This document shows positions 1 through 13,863 of a stretch of DNA of 64,000 bases, piece by piece (position 1 is the first letter of the stretch; every line of letters begins with the position of its first letter). Both the position numbers and the translations under genes were made by a program. The notes beneath the pieces are model-generated. The model saw only the letters and a list, made by a program, of their open reading frames with translations, ran no database searches and had not been told where the DNA came from. The DNA lies in contig OY776124.1 in NCBI GenBank assembly GCA_963675135.1, positions 16,304,066-16,368,065 on the forward strand. The letters run 5' to 3'. This DNA is from Galeopsis tetrahit (lineage: Eukaryota > Streptophyta > Magnoliopsida > Lamiales > Lamiaceae).

Positions 1-17
1 CCTTATCTTATAATATA

Positions 18-65
<48 letters not shown>

Positions 66-1714
66 TTAAAAATCCCAACCCACCGCTTAAGTTATTTTCA
101 CAAGTGAGAGCATGTTCAAGTTTCGATCTTCAGGCAGTCAGGTTAATTCTTCTTCTCATTTTCTTCGTAAGTTAAAAACCTTCAAATTCATTTTTCATTC
201 GTTTTTAATTAGAATTGATCAATTGGATATTTAGTTCCTGCAAGTAGAAATGATAAATAAGATTCCAACTTTTTATAATGTTAGACTGGATATTTATTTT
301 TCAAATGTTAATTTTAATCTTAGTTTTTGTTAAATTACTTCGAAATGGTGTTTTTGGTGTGCAAGATCTTGATTTAATTTGAATCCCTTTTTGTTGTGGA
401 TCTTTAGGACAATTTTATCATAATTTTTAGAGCAATTTTATCCTAATTTTAAGATTAAATAGTTTGGTTCTTTTTACTTAAGGAAAAAATCATTTTGTGT
501 TGTGTTGCCATTTGGAATGATCAGGAGTATTTATTATCATGCTAACCATTTTGGACTCCCATTTTAATTTGTAATACTTTAAAATGTAAAACAACATATA
601 AAATTGAAGAAAAATGATAAAGTTACCATTTATAAATCCTTGATCTTGAGCATTCTCTTTCAAACTCCCTTCTCTACCTAATAAAATTTTCTTTAAAAAA
701 TATTTAAAAAAATTCCCATCTCTTTTCTAACCTATTATTTAAAGGCACGTCGCATGTTGTAGAATACCCTAACCTCAATTTATTCTTATCAGCCGTCGTG
801 TGTTCCTCCCCTCCCCACCCCTCTCACAAAGTCGATCAACCATCGATCTTCAGGTAATTTTCATTTTCTCCCTAAATTAAAACCCTTGTGTGTTTCCCTT
901 TAATTAGTGTTAATCAATTGAATTAATACTACTCATTTGCAGCAAGTAAAAATTAAGAATGGCGAGGAAGATTCGGTCTTTATAAGCGTTTTCGATGCTG
1001 AAGAAGACAAACAGGTAAATTTCATTTTGAACCTTTAATTACTTTGTTTAATTATTTCAAACTGGTATGCAATTCATGGAAAATATCTAGGACTTACATA
1101 TAACATATAATTTTATTTGATTTGAATAAAAAAATTGTCTATTTCATCTATCAATTTATTTCTTTCTGGTAAAAAAAATATTCATTTTTCTAATTTTTAT
1201 TCTCTAAATCAGGATGAGATCCATAATTTAAATAGAGCTAGTATTGTAGAGTTAAATGCACAATTCTTATTATATATCACAAGATCTTTACAAATCATCG
1301 GGAAATACGCTGAATGATCGCCAATGAGGAATGTACGAAATGATGAGAAGAAATTTGCGTTGTATAAAAAAGGAAAGAGTGAGAAAAAAGAGAGCAAATT
1401 TTTGTGTTAGAGGCACGCCTCTATATATATTCAATATTCTTCATTAATTTTCTTTATTTCATTCTTTCACGAGGCGCGGATGTAACCCGCGGCTTTTCAA
1501 GAAGCGCGAGTGCAGCTTGCGCCTATGCTTAAATTGATAAAAAAAAAAATTTTAAAAAAGAGAAAGAAAATGCACGAAATGAAGAGAAAAAAATGTGCGA
1601 TGTAGGGAAAAGGAAGGAGAGAGAAAAAAAGATTACAAATTTTTGTGTCAAGAGGCGTGCCTCTATATACATTCAATTTTTTTCATTAATTTTCCCGTTT
1701 ATACATAAGCAAAA
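1..1714 (+). repeat. Array unit 1 (type A)
   Basis: First complete unit. Candidate exons: 112-141, 943-1014 (last codon CAG) and 1213-1317; the spliced 68-codon frame is open. It opens the first ABC higher-order repeat together with units 2 and 3. The GC-rich tail follows exon 3. Confidence 0.95.
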
Positions 1715-1721
1715 CCTTATC

Positions 1722-1757
<36 letters not shown>

Positions 1758-3409
1758 TTGAAAATCCCAACCCACCGCTTAAGTTATTTTCACAAGTGAG
1801 AGCATGTTCAAGTTTCGATCTTCAGGCAGTCAGGTTAATTCTTCTTCTCATTTTCTTCGTAAGTTAAAAACCTTCAAATTCATTTTTCATTCGTTTTTAA
1901 TTAGAATTGATCAATTGGATATTTAGTTCCTGCAAGTAGAAATGATAAATAAGATTCCAACTTTTTATAATGTTAGACTGGATATTTATTTTTCAAATGT
2001 TAATTTTAATCTTAGTTTTTGTTAAATTACTTCGAAATGGTGTTTTTGGTGTGCAAGATCTTGATTTAATTTGAATCCCTTTTTGTTGTGGATCTTTAGG
2101 ACAATTTTATCATAATTTTTAGAGCAATTTTATCCTAATTTTAAGATTAAATAGTTTGGTTCTTTTTAATTAAGGAAAAAATCATTTTGTGTTGTGTTGC
2201 CATTTGGAATGATCAGGAGTATTTATTATCATGCTAACCATTTTGGACTCCCATTTTAATTTGTAATACTTTAAAATGTAAAACAACATATAAAATTGAA
2301 GAAAAATGATAAAGTTACCATTTATAAATCCTTGATCTTGAGCATTCTCTTTCAAACTCCCATCTCTACCTAATAAAATTTTCTTAAAAAAATATTTTAA
2401 AAAATTCCCATCTCTTTTCTAACCTATTATTTAAAGGCACGTCGCATGTTGTAGAATACCCTAACCTCAATTTATTCTTATCAGCCGTCGTGTGTTACTC
2501 CCCTCCCCACCCCTCTCACAAAGTCGATCAACCATCGATCTTCAGGTAATTTTCATTTTCTCCCTAAATTAAAACCCTTGAGTGTTTCCCTTTAATTAGT
2601 GTTAATCAATTGAATTAATACTACTCATTTGCAGCAAGTAAAAATTAAGAATGGCGAGGAAGATTCGGTCTTTATAAGCGTTTTCGATGCTGAAGAAGAC
2701 AAACTGGTAAATTTCATTTTGAACCTTTAATTACTTTGTTTAATTATTTCAAACTGGTATGCAATTCATGGAAAATATCTAGGACTTACGTATAACATAT
2801 AATTTTATTTGATTTGAATAAAAAAATTGTTTATTTCATCTATCAATTTATTTCTTTCTGGTAAAAAAAATATTCATTTTTCTAATTTTTATTCTCTAAA
2901 TCAGGATGAGATCCATAATTTAAATAGAGCTAGTATTGTAGAGTTAAATGCACAATTCTTATTATATATCACAAGATCTTTACAAATCATCGGGAAATAC
3001 GCTGAATGATCGCCAATGAGGAATGCACGAAATGATGAGAAGAAATTTGCGTTGTATAAAAAAGGAAAGAGTGAGAAAAAAGAGAGCAGATTTTTGTGTT
3101 AGAGGCACGCCTCTATATATATTCAATATTCTTCATTAATTTTATTTATTTCATTCTTTCAAGAGGCGCGGATGTAACCCGCGGCTTTTCAAGAAGCGCG
3201 AGTGCAGCTTGCGCCTATGCTTAAATTGATAAAAAAAAAAAAATTTTAAAAAAAGAGAAAGAAAATGCACGAAATGAAGAGAAAAAAATGTGCGATGTAG
3301 GGAAAAGGAAGGAGAGAGAAAAAAAGATTACAAATTTTTGTATCAAGAGGCGTGCCTCTATATACATTCAATTTTTTTCATTAATTTTCCCGTTTATACA
3401 TAAGCAAAA
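1715..3409 (+). repeat. Array unit 2 (type B)
   Basis: Exons 1804-1833, 2635-2706 (last codon CTG) and 2905-3009; open frame. Type B marks are CTTGAGTGTTTCCC in the exon 1b intron and CTTACGTATAAC in intron 2. The AACCC normally preceding the (AT)n tract is missing. Confidence 0.95.
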
Positions 3410-3426
3410 CCTTATCTTATAATATA

Positions 3427-3468
<42 letters not shown>

Positions 3469-5120
3469 TTGAAAATCCCAACCCACCGCTTAAGTTATTT
3501 TCACAAGTGAGAGCATGTTCAAGTTTCGATCTTCAGGCAGTCAGGTTAATTCTTCTTCTCATTTTCTTCGTAAGTTAAAAACCTTCAAATTCATTTTTCA
3601 TTCGTTTTTAATTAGAATTGATCAATAGGATATTTAGTTCCTGCAAGTAGAAATGATAAATAAGATTCCAACTTTTTATAATGTTAGACTGGATATTTAT
3701 TTTTCAAATGTTAATTTTAATCTTAGTTTTTGTTAAATTACTTCGAAATGGTGTTTTTGGTGTGCAAGATCTTGATTTAATTTGAATCCCTTTTTGTTGT
3801 GGATCTTTAGAACAATTTTATCATAATTTTTAGAGCAATTTTATCCTAATTTTAAGATTAAATAGTTTGGTTCTTTTTAATTAAGGAAAAAATCATTTTG
3901 TGTAGTGTTGCCATTTGGAATGATCAGGAGTATTTATTATCATGCTAACCATTTTGGACTCCCATTTTAATTTGTAATACTTTAAAATGTAAAACAACAT
4001 ATAAAATTGAAGAAAAATGATAAAGTTGCCATTTATAAATCCTTGATCTTGAGCATTCTCTTTCAAACTCCCATCTCTACCTAATAAAATTTTCTTAAAA
4101 AAATATTTTAAAAATTTCCCATCTTTTTTCTAACCTATTATTTAAAGGCACGTCGCATGTTGTAGAATACCCTAACCTCAATTTATTCTTATCAGCCGTC
4201 GTGTGTTCCTCCCCTCCCCACCCCTCTCACAAAGTCGATCAACTATCGATCTTCAGGTAATTCTCATTTTCTCCCTAAATTAAAATCCTTTTGTGTTTCC
4301 CTTTAATTACTGTTAGTCAATTGAATTAATAATACTCATTTGCAGCAAGTAAAAATTAAGAATGGCGAGGAAGATTCGGTCTTTATAAGCGTTTTCGATG
4401 CTGAAGATGACAAAATGGTAAATTTCATTTTGAACCTTTAATTACTTTGTTTAATTATTTCAAACTGGTATGCAATTCATGGAAAAAATCTAGCACTTAC
4501 ATATAACATATAATTTTATTTGATTTGAATAAAAAAATTGTCTATTTCATCTATCAATTTATTTATTTCTGGTAAAAAAAATATTCATTTTTCTAATTTT
4601 TATTCTCTAAATCAGGATGAGATCCATAATTTAAATAGAGCTAGTATTGTAGAGTTAAATGCACAATTCTTATTATATATCACAAGATCTTTACAAATCA
4701 TCGGGAAATACGCTGCATGATCGCCAATGAAGAATGCACGAAATGAAGAGAAGAAATTTTCGTTGTAGAGAAAAGGAAAAGAGAGAAAAAAAGAGAGCAG
4801 ATTTTTGTGTTAGAGGCGCATCTCTATATATATTCAATTTTTATCACTAATTTTCTTTATTTAATTCTTTCAAGAGGCGCGGATACAACCCGCGGCTTTT
4901 CAAGAAGCGCGAGTGCAGCTTGCGCCTGTGCTTAAATTGATAAAAAAAATATTTAAAAAAAAAAAAGAGAAACAAAATGTATGAAATGAAGAGAAAAAAA
5001 TGTGCGTTGTAGGGAAAAGGAAGGAGAGAGAAAAAAAGAGACCAAATTTTTGTGTCGGAGGCGTGCCTCTATATACATTCAATTTTTTTCATTAATTTTT
5101 CCGTTTACACATAACCAAAA
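3410..5120 (+). repeat. Array unit 3 (type C)
   Basis: Exons 3515-3544, 4346-4417 (ends GATGACAAAATG) and 4616-4720. The frame is open and ends in KYAA rather than KYAE. The first tail palindrome is degenerate (AGGCGCATCTCT). It closes the first ABC set. Confidence 0.95.
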
Positions 5121-5142
5121 CCTTATCTTATAATATAACCCT

Positions 5143-5183
<41 letters not shown>

Positions 5184-6839
5184 TTGAAAATCACAATCCG
5201 TCGTTTAAGTTATTTTCACAAGTGAGAGCATGTTCAAGTTTCGATCTTCAGGCAGTCAGGTCAATTCTTCTTCTCATTTTCTTCGTAAGTTAAAAACCTT
5301 CAAATTCCTTTTTCATTCGTTTTTAATTAGAATTGATCAATTGGATATTTAGTTCCTGCAAGTAGAAATGATAAATAAGATTCCAACTTTTTGTAATGTT
5401 AGACTGGATATTTATTTTTCAAATGTTAATTTTAATCTTAGTTTTTGTTAAATTACTTCGAAATGGTGTTTTTGGTGTGCAAGATCTTGATTTAATTTGA
5501 ATCCCTTTTTGTTGTGGATCTTTAGGACAATTTTATCATAATTTTTAGAGCAATTTTATCCTAATTTTAAGATTAAATAGTTTGGTTCTTTTTAATTAAG
5601 GAAAAAATCATTTTGTGTTGTGTTGCCATTTGGAATGATCAGGAGTATTTATTATCATGCTAACCATTTTGGACTCCCATTTTAATTTGTAATACTTTAA
5701 AATGTGAAACAACATACGGAGTATAAAATTGAAGAAAAATGATAAAGTTACCATTTATAAATCCTTGATCTTGAGCATTCTCTTTCAAACTCCCATCTCT
5801 ACCTAATAAAATTTTCTTTAAAAAATATTTTAAAAAATTCCCATCTCTTTTCTAACCTATTATTTAAAGGCACGTCGCATGTTGTAGAATACCCTAACCT
5901 CAATTTATTCTTATCAGCCGTCGTGTGTTACTCCCCTCCCCACCCCTCTCACAAAGTCGATCAACCATCGATCTTCAGGTAATTTTCATTTTCTCCCTAA
6001 ATTAAAACCCTTGTGTGTTTCCCTTTAATTAGTGTTAATCAATTGAATTAATACTACTCATTTGCAGCAAGTAAAAATTAAGAATGGCGAGGAAGATTCG
6101 GTCTTTATAAGCGTTTTCGATGCTGAAGAAGACAAATAGGTAAATTTCATTTTGAACCTTTAATTACTTTGTTTAATTATTTCAAACTGGTATGCAATTC
6201 ATGGAAAATATCTAGGACTTACATATAACATATAATTTTATTTGATTTGAATAAAAAAATTGTCTATTTCATCTATCAATTTATTTCTTTCTGGTAAAAA
6301 AAATATTCATTTTTCTAATTTTTATTCTCTAAATCAGGATGAGATCCATAATTTAAATAGAGCTAGTATTGTAGTGTTAAATGCACAATTCTTATTATAT
6401 ATCACAAGATCTTTACAAATCATCGGGAAATACGCTGAATGATCGCCAATGAGGAATGCACGAAATGATGAGAAGAAATTTGCGTTGTATAAAAAAGGAA
6501 AGAGTGAGAAAAAAGAGAGCAAATTTTTGTGTTAGAGGCACGCCTCTATATATATTCAATATTCTTCATTAATTTTCTTTATTTCATTCTTTCACGAGGC
6601 GCGGATGTAACCCGCGGCTTTTCAAGAAGCGCGAGTGCAGCTTGCGCCTATGCTTAAATTGATAAAAAAAAAAATTTTAAAAAAGAGAAAGAAAATGCAC
6701 GAAATGAAGAGAAAAAAATGTGCGATGTAGGGAAAAGGAAGGAGAGAGAAAAAAAGATTACAAATTTTTGTGTCAAGAGGCGTGCCTCTATATACATTCA
6801 ATTTTTTTCATTAATTTTCCCGTTTATACATAAGCAAAA
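5121..6839 (+). repeat. Array unit 4 (type A, stop in exon 2)
   Basis: Exons 5230-5259, 6068-6139 and 6338-6442. The last codon of exon 2 is TAG (GACAAATAG), so the spliced frame is broken. It carries a 7-bp insertion reading TACGGAGTA at 5715-5723, shared only with unit 7. It begins the second ABC set. Confidence 0.95.
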
Positions 6840-6856
6840 CCTTATCTTATAATATA

Positions 6857-6932
<76 letters not shown>

Positions 6933-8584
6933 TTGAAAATCCCAACCCACCGCTTAAGTTATTTTCACAAGTGAGAGCATGTTCAAGTTTCGATCTTCAG
7001 GCAGTCAGGTTAATTCTTCTTCTCATTTTCTTCGTAAGTTAAAAACCTTCAAATTCATTTTTCATTCGTTTTTAATTAGAATTGATCAATTGGATATTTA
7101 GTTCCTGCAAGTAGAAATGATAAATAAGATTCCAACTTTTTATAATGTTAGACTGGATATTTATTTTTCAAATGTTAATTTTAATCTTAGTTTTTGTTAA
7201 ATTACTTCGAAATGGTGTTTTTGGTGTGCAAGATCTTGATTTAATTTGAATCCCTTTTTGTTGTGGATCTTTAGGACAATTTTATCATAATTTTTAGAGC
7301 AATTTTATCCTAATTTTAAGATTAAATAGTTTGGTTCTTTTTAATTAAGGAAAAAATCATTTTGTGTTGTGTTGCCATTTGGAATGATCAGGAGTATTTA
7401 TTATCATGCTAACCATTTTGGACTCCCATTTTAATTTGTAATACTTTAAAATGTAAAACAACATATAAAATTGAAGAAAAATGATAAAGTTACCATTTAT
7501 AAATCCTTGATCTTGAGCATTCTCTTTCAAACTCCCATCTCTACCTAATAAAATTTTCTTAAAAAAATATTTTAAAAAATTCCCATCTCTTTTCTAACCT
7601 ATTATTTAAAGGCACGTCGCATGTTGTAGAATACCCTAACCTCAATTTATTCTTATCAGCCGTCGTGTGTTACTCCCCTCCCCACCCCTCTCACAAAGTC
7701 GATCAACCATCGATCTTCAGGTAATTTTCATTTTCTCCCTAAATTAAAACCCTTGAGTGTTTCCCTTTAATTAGTGTTAATCAATTGAATTAATACTACT
7801 CATTTGCAGCAAGTAAAAATTAAGAATGGCGAGGAAGATTCGGTCTTTATAAGCGTTTTCGATGCTGAAGAAGACAAACTGGTAAATTTCATTTTGAACC
7901 TTTAATTACTTTGTTTAATTATTTCAAACTGGTATGCAATTCATGGAAAATATCTAGGACTTACGTATAACATATAATTTTATTTGATTTGAATAAAAAA
8001 ATTGTTTATTTCATCTATCAATTTATTTCTTTCTGGTAAAAAAAATATTCATTTTTCTAATTTTTATTCTCTAAATCAGGATGAGATCCATAATTTAAAT
8101 AGAGCTAGTATTGTAGAGTTAAATGCACAATTCTTATTATATATCACAAGATCTTTACAAATCATCGGGAAATACGCTGAATGATCGCCAATGAGGAATG
8201 CACGAAATGATGAGAAGAAATTTGCGTTGTATAAAAAAGGAAAGAGTGAGAAAAAAGAGAGCAGATTTTTGTGTTAGAGGCACGCCTCTATATATATTCA
8301 ATATTCTTCATTAATTTTATTTATTTCATTCTTTCAAGAGGCGCGGATGTAACCCGCGGCTTTTCAAGAAGCGCGAGTGCAGCTTGCGCCTATGCTTAAA
8401 TTGATAAAAAAAAAAAAAATTTAAAAAAAGAGAAAGAAAATGCACGAAATGAAGAGAAAAAAATGTGCGATGTAGGGAAAAGGAAGGAGAGAGAAAAAAA
8501 GATTACAAATTTTTGTATCAAGAGGCGTGCCTCTATATACATTCAATTTTTTTCATTAATTTTCCCGTTTATACATAAGCAAAA
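6840..8584 (+). repeat. Array unit 5 (type B)
   Basis: Exons 6979-7008, 7810-7881 (CTG) and 8080-8184; open frame. It shares the type B marks of unit 2 and has the longest (AT)n tract of the array, about 68 nt at 6861-6928. Confidence 0.95.
6861..6928 (+). repeat. Longest (TA)n microsatellite of the array
   Basis: About 34 TA dinucleotides near the start of unit 5. Every unit has the tract here, ranging from a few repeats (units 25 and 26) to this maximum; units 11-14 share one short length class. Confidence 0.95.
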
Positions 8585-8601
8585 CCTTATCTTATAATAT
8601 A

Positions 8602-8651
<50 letters not shown>

Positions 8652-10279
8652 TTGAAAATCCCAACCCACCGCTTAAGTTATTTTCACAAGTGAGAGCATG
8701 TTCAAGTTTCGATCTTCAGGCAGTCAGGTTAATTCTTCTTCTCATTTTCTTCGTAAGTTAAAAACCTTCAAATTCATTTTTCATTCGTTTTTAATTAGAA
8801 TTGATCAATAGGATATTTAGTTCCTGCAAGTAGAAATGATAAATAAGATTCCAACTTTTTATAATGTTAGACTGGATATTTATTTTTCAAATGTTAATTT
8901 TAATCTTAGTTTTTGTTAAATTACTTCGAAATGGTGTTTTTGGTGTGCAAGATCTTGATTTAATTTGAATCCCTTTTTGTTGTGGATCTTTAGAACAATT
9001 TTATCATAATTTTTAGAGCAATTTTATCCTAATTTTAAGATTAAATAGTTTGGTTCTTTTTAATTAAGGAAAAAATCATTTTGTGTAGTGTTGCCATTTG
9101 GAATGATCAGGAGTATTTATTATCATGCTAACCATTTTGGACTCCCATTTTAATTTGTAATACTTTAAAATGTAAAACAACATATAAAATTGAAGAAAAA
9201 TGATAAAGTTGCCATTTATAAATCCTTGATCTTGAGCATTCTCTTTCAAACTCCCATCTCTACCTAATAAAATTTTCTTAAAAAAATATTTTAAAAATTT
9301 CCCATCTTTTTTCTAACCTATTATTTAAAGGCACGTCGCATGTTGTAGAATACCCTAACCTCAATTTATTCTTATCAGCCGTCGTGTGTTCCTCCCCTCC
9401 CCACCCCTCTCACAAAGTCGATCAACTATCGATCTTCAGGTAATTCTCATTTTCTCCCTAAATTAAAATCCTTTTGTGTTTCCCTTTAATTACTGTTAGT
9501 CAATTGAATTAATAATACTCATTTGCAGCAAGTAAAAATTAAGAATGGCGAGGAAGATTCGGTCTTTATAAGCGTTTTCGATGCTGAAGATGACAAAATG
9601 GTAAATTTCATTTTGAACCTTTAATTACTTTGTTTAATTATTTCAAACTGGTATGCAATTCATGGAAAAAATCTAGCACTTACATATAACATATAATTTT
9701 ATTTGATTTGAATAAAAAAATTGTCTATTTCATCTATCAATTTATTTATTTCTGGTAAAAAAAATATTCATTTTTCTAATTTTTATTCTCTAAATCAGGA
9801 TGAGATCCATAATTTAAATAGAGCTAGTATTGTAGAGTTAAATGCACAATTCTTATTATATATCACAAGATCTTTACAAATCATCGGGAAATACGCTGCA
9901 TGATCGCCAATGAAGAATGCACGAAATGAATTGAAGAAATTTTCGTTGTAGAGAAAAGGAAAAGAGAGAAAAAAAGAGAGCAGATTTTTGTGTTAGAGGC
10001 GCATCTCTATATATATTCAATTTTTATCACTAATTTTCTTTATTTAATTCTTTCAAGAGGCGCGGATACAACCCGCGGCTTTTCAAGAAGCGCGAGTGCA
10101 GCTTGCGCCTGTGCTTAAATTGATAAAAAAAATATTTAAAAAAAAAAAAGAGAAAAAAATGTGCGTTGTAGGGAAAAGGAAGGAGAGAGAAAAAAAGAGA
10201 CCAAATTTTTGTGTCGGAGGCGTGCCTCTATATACATTCAATTTTTTTCATTAATTTTTCCGTTTACACATAACCAAAA
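8585..10279 (+). repeat. Array unit 6 (type C)
   Basis: Exons 8698-8727, 9529-9600 (ATG) and 9799-9903; open frame ending KYAA. It matches unit 3 in its marks but has lost about 20 bp in the A/G-rich tail near 10150. It closes the second ABC set. Confidence 0.95.
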
Positions 10280-10301
10280 CCTTATCTTATAATATAACCC
10301 T

Positions 10302-10346
<45 letters not shown>

Positions 10347-12086
10347 TTGAAAATCACAATCCGTCGTTTAAGTTATTTTCACAAGTGAGAGCATGTTCAA
10401 GTTTCGATCTTCAGGCAGTCAGGTCAATTCTTCTTCTCATTTTCTTCGTAAGTTAAAAACCTTCAAATTCCTTTTTCATTCGTTTTTAATTAGAATTGAT
10501 CAATTGGATATTTAGTTCCTGCAAGTAGAAATGATAAATAAGATTCCAACTTTTTGTAATGTTAGACTGGATATTTATTTTTCAAATGTTAATTTTAATC
10601 TTAGTTTTTGTTAAATTACTTCGAAATGGTGTTTTTGGTGTGCAAGATCTTGATTTAATTTGAATCCCTTTTTGTTGTGGATCTTTAGGACAATTTTATC
10701 ATAATTTTTAGAGCAATTTTATCCTAATTTTAAGATTAAATAGTTTGGTTCTTTTTAATTAAGGAAAAAATCATTTTGTGTTGTGTTGCCATTTGGAATG
10801 ATCAGGAGTATTTATTATCATGCTAACCATTTTGGACTCCCATTTTAATTTGTAATACTTTAAAATGTGAAACAACATACGGAGTATAAAATTGAAGAAA
10901 AATGATAAAGTTACCATTTATAAATCCTTGATCTTGAGCATTCTCTTTCAAACTCCCATCTCTACCTAATAAAATTTTCTTTAAAAAATATTTTAAAAAA
11001 TTCCCATCTCTTTTCTAACCTATTATTTAAAGGCACGTCGCATGTTGTAGAATACCCTAACCTCAATTTATTCTTATCAGCCGTCGTGTGTTACTCCCCT
11101 CCCCACCCCTCTCACAAAGTCGATCAACCATCGATCTTCAGGTAATTTTCATTTTCTCCCTAAATTAAAACCCTTGGGGGAGTCCCCACCCCTCTCACAA
11201 AGTCGATCAACCATCGATCTTCAGGTAATTTTCATTTTCTCCCTAAATTAAAACCCTTGAGTGTTTCCCTTTAATTAGTGTTAATCAATTGAATTAATAC
11301 TACTCATTTGCAGCAAGTAAAAATTAAGAATGGCGAGGAAGATTCGGTCTTTATAAGCGTTTTCGATGCTGAAGAAGACAAACTGGTAAATTTCATTTTG
11401 AACCTTTAATTACTTTGTTTAATTATTTCAAACTGGTATGCAATTCATGGAAAATATCTAGGACTTACGTATAACATATAATTTTATTTGATTTGAATAA
11501 AAAAATTGTTTATTTCATCTATCAATTTATTTCTTTCTGGTAAAAAAAATATTCATTTTTCTAATTTTTATTCTCTAAATCAGGATGAGATCCATAATTT
11601 AAATAGAGCTAGTATTGTAGAGTTAAATGCACAATTCTTATTATATATCACAAGATCTTTACAAATCATCGGGAAATACGCTGAATGATCGCCAATGAGG
11701 AATGCACGAAATGATGAGAAGAAATTTGCGTTGTAGAAAAAAGGAAAGAGAGAGAAAATAGAGAGCAGATTTTTGTGTTAGAGGCACGCCTCTATATATA
11801 TTCAATATTCTTCATTAATTTTCTTTATTTCATTCTTTCAAGAGGCGCGGATGTAACCTGCAGCTTTTCAAGAAGCGCGAGTGCAGCTTGCGCCTATGCT
11901 TAAATTGATAAAAAAAAAAATATTTTAAAAAAAGAGAGAAAATGCACGAAATGAAGAGAAAAAAATGTGCGTTGTAGGGAAAAGGAAGGAGAGAGAAAAA
12001 AAGATTACAAATTTTTGTATCAAGAGGCGTGCCTCTATATATATTCAATTTTTTTCATTAATTTTCCCGTTTATACATAAGCAAAA
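10280..12086 (+). repeat. Array unit 7 (hybrid of unit-4-like 5' half and type B 3' half)
   Basis: Exons 10393-10422, 11314-11385 (CTG) and 11584-11688; open frame. The 5' half carries the unit 4 mark TACGGAGTA (10878-10886); the 3' half carries type B marks. Between them a 76-bp segment is repeated (11101-11176 and 11184-11259) with a 7-bp filler GGGGAGT, which duplicates a splice-donor-like site. Confidence 0.95.
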
Positions 12087-12103
12087 CCTAATCTTATAAT
12101 ATA

Positions 12104-12139
<36 letters not shown>

Positions 12140-13790
12140 TTGAAAATCCCAACCCAACGCTTAAGTTATTTTCACAAGTGAGAGCATGTTCAAGTTTCGA
12201 TCTTCAGGCAGTCAGGTTAATTCTTCTTCTCATTTTCTTCGTAAGTTAAAAACCTTCAAATTCATTTTTCATTCGTTTTTAATTAGAATTGATCAATTGG
12301 ATATTTAGTTCCTGCAAGTAGAAATGATAAATAAGATTCCAACTTTTTATAATGTTAGACTGGATATTTAATTTTCAAATGTTAATTTTAATCTTAGTTT
12401 TTGTTAAATTACTTCGAAATGGTGTTTTTGGTGTGCAAGATCTTGATTTAATTTGAATCCCTTTTTGTTGTGGATCTTTAGGACAATTTTATCATAATTT
12501 TTAGAGCAATTTTATCCTAATTTTAAGATTAAATAGTTTGGTTCTTTTTAATTAAGGAAAAAATCATTTTGTGTTGTGTTGCCATTTGGAATGATCAGGA
12601 GTATTTATTATCATGCTAACCATTTTGGACTCCCATTTTAATTTGTAATACTTTAAAATGTAAAACAACATATAAAATTGAAGAAAAATGATAAAGTTAC
12701 CATTTATAAATCCTCGATCTTGAGCATTTTCTTTCAAACTGCCTTCTCTACCTAATAAAATTTTCTTTAAAAAATATTTAAAAAAATTCCCATCTCTTTT
12801 CTAACCTATTATTTAAAGGCACGTCGCATGTTGTAGAATACCCTAACCTCAATTTATTCTTATCAGCCGTCGTGTGTTCCTCCCCTCCCCACCCCTCTCA
12901 CAAAGTCGATCAACCATCGATCTTCAGGTAATTTTCATTTTCTCCCTAAATTAAAACCCTTGTGTGTTTCCCTTTAATTAGTGTTAATCAATTGAATTAA
13001 TACTACTCATTTGCAGCAAGTAAAAATTAAGAATGGCGAGGAAGATTCGGTCTTTATAAGCGTTTTCGATGCTGAAGAAGACAAATAGGTAAATTTCATT
13101 TTGAACCTTTAATTACTTTGTTTAATTATTTCAAACTGGTATGCAATTCATGGAAAATATCTAGGACTTACATATAACATATAATTTTATTTGATTTGAA
13201 TAAAAAAATTGTCTATTTCATCTATCAATTTATTTCTTTCTGGTAAAAAAAATATTCATTTTTCTAATTTTTATTCTCTAAATCAGGATGAGATCCATAA
13301 TTTAAATAGAGCTAGTATTGTAGAGTTAAATGCACAATTCTTATTATATATCACAAGATCTTTACAAATCATCGGGAAATACGCTGAATGATCGCCAATG
13401 AGGAATGCACGAAATGATGAGAAGAAATTTGCGTTGTATAAAAAAGGAAAGAGTGAGAAAAAAGAGAGCAAATTTTTGTGTTAGAGGCACGCCTCTATAT
13501 ATATTCAATATTCTTCATTAATTTTCTTTATTTCATTCTTTCACGAGGCGCGGATGTAACCCGCGGCTTTTCAAGAAGCGCGAGTGCAGCTTGCGCCTAT
13601 GCTTAAATTGATAAAAAAAAAAAAAAATTAAAAAAGAGAAAGAAAATGCACGAAATGAAGAGAAAAAAATGTGCGATGTAGGGAAAAGGAAGGAGAGAGA
13701 AAAAAATATTACAAATTTTTGTGTCAAGAGGCGTGCCTCTATATACATTCAATTTTTTTCATTAATTTTCCCGTTTATACATAAGCAAAA
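12087..13790 (+). repeat. Array unit 8 (type A, stop in exon 2)
   Basis: Exons 12186-12215, 13017-13088 (ends TAG, in-frame stop) and 13287-13391. The unit start reads CCTAATC instead of CCTTATC. The (AT)n tract is short. Confidence 0.95.
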
Positions 13791-13807
13791 CCTTATCTTA
13801 TAATATA

Positions 13808-13863
<56 letters not shown>

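Noticed and set aside
1135..1317. 60-aa plus-strand frame repeated in most units
   Set aside because: It starts at TTG inside intron 2 and runs through the acceptor. Only the part after AAATCAG (from 1213) is plausible exon; the rest is intron read-through.
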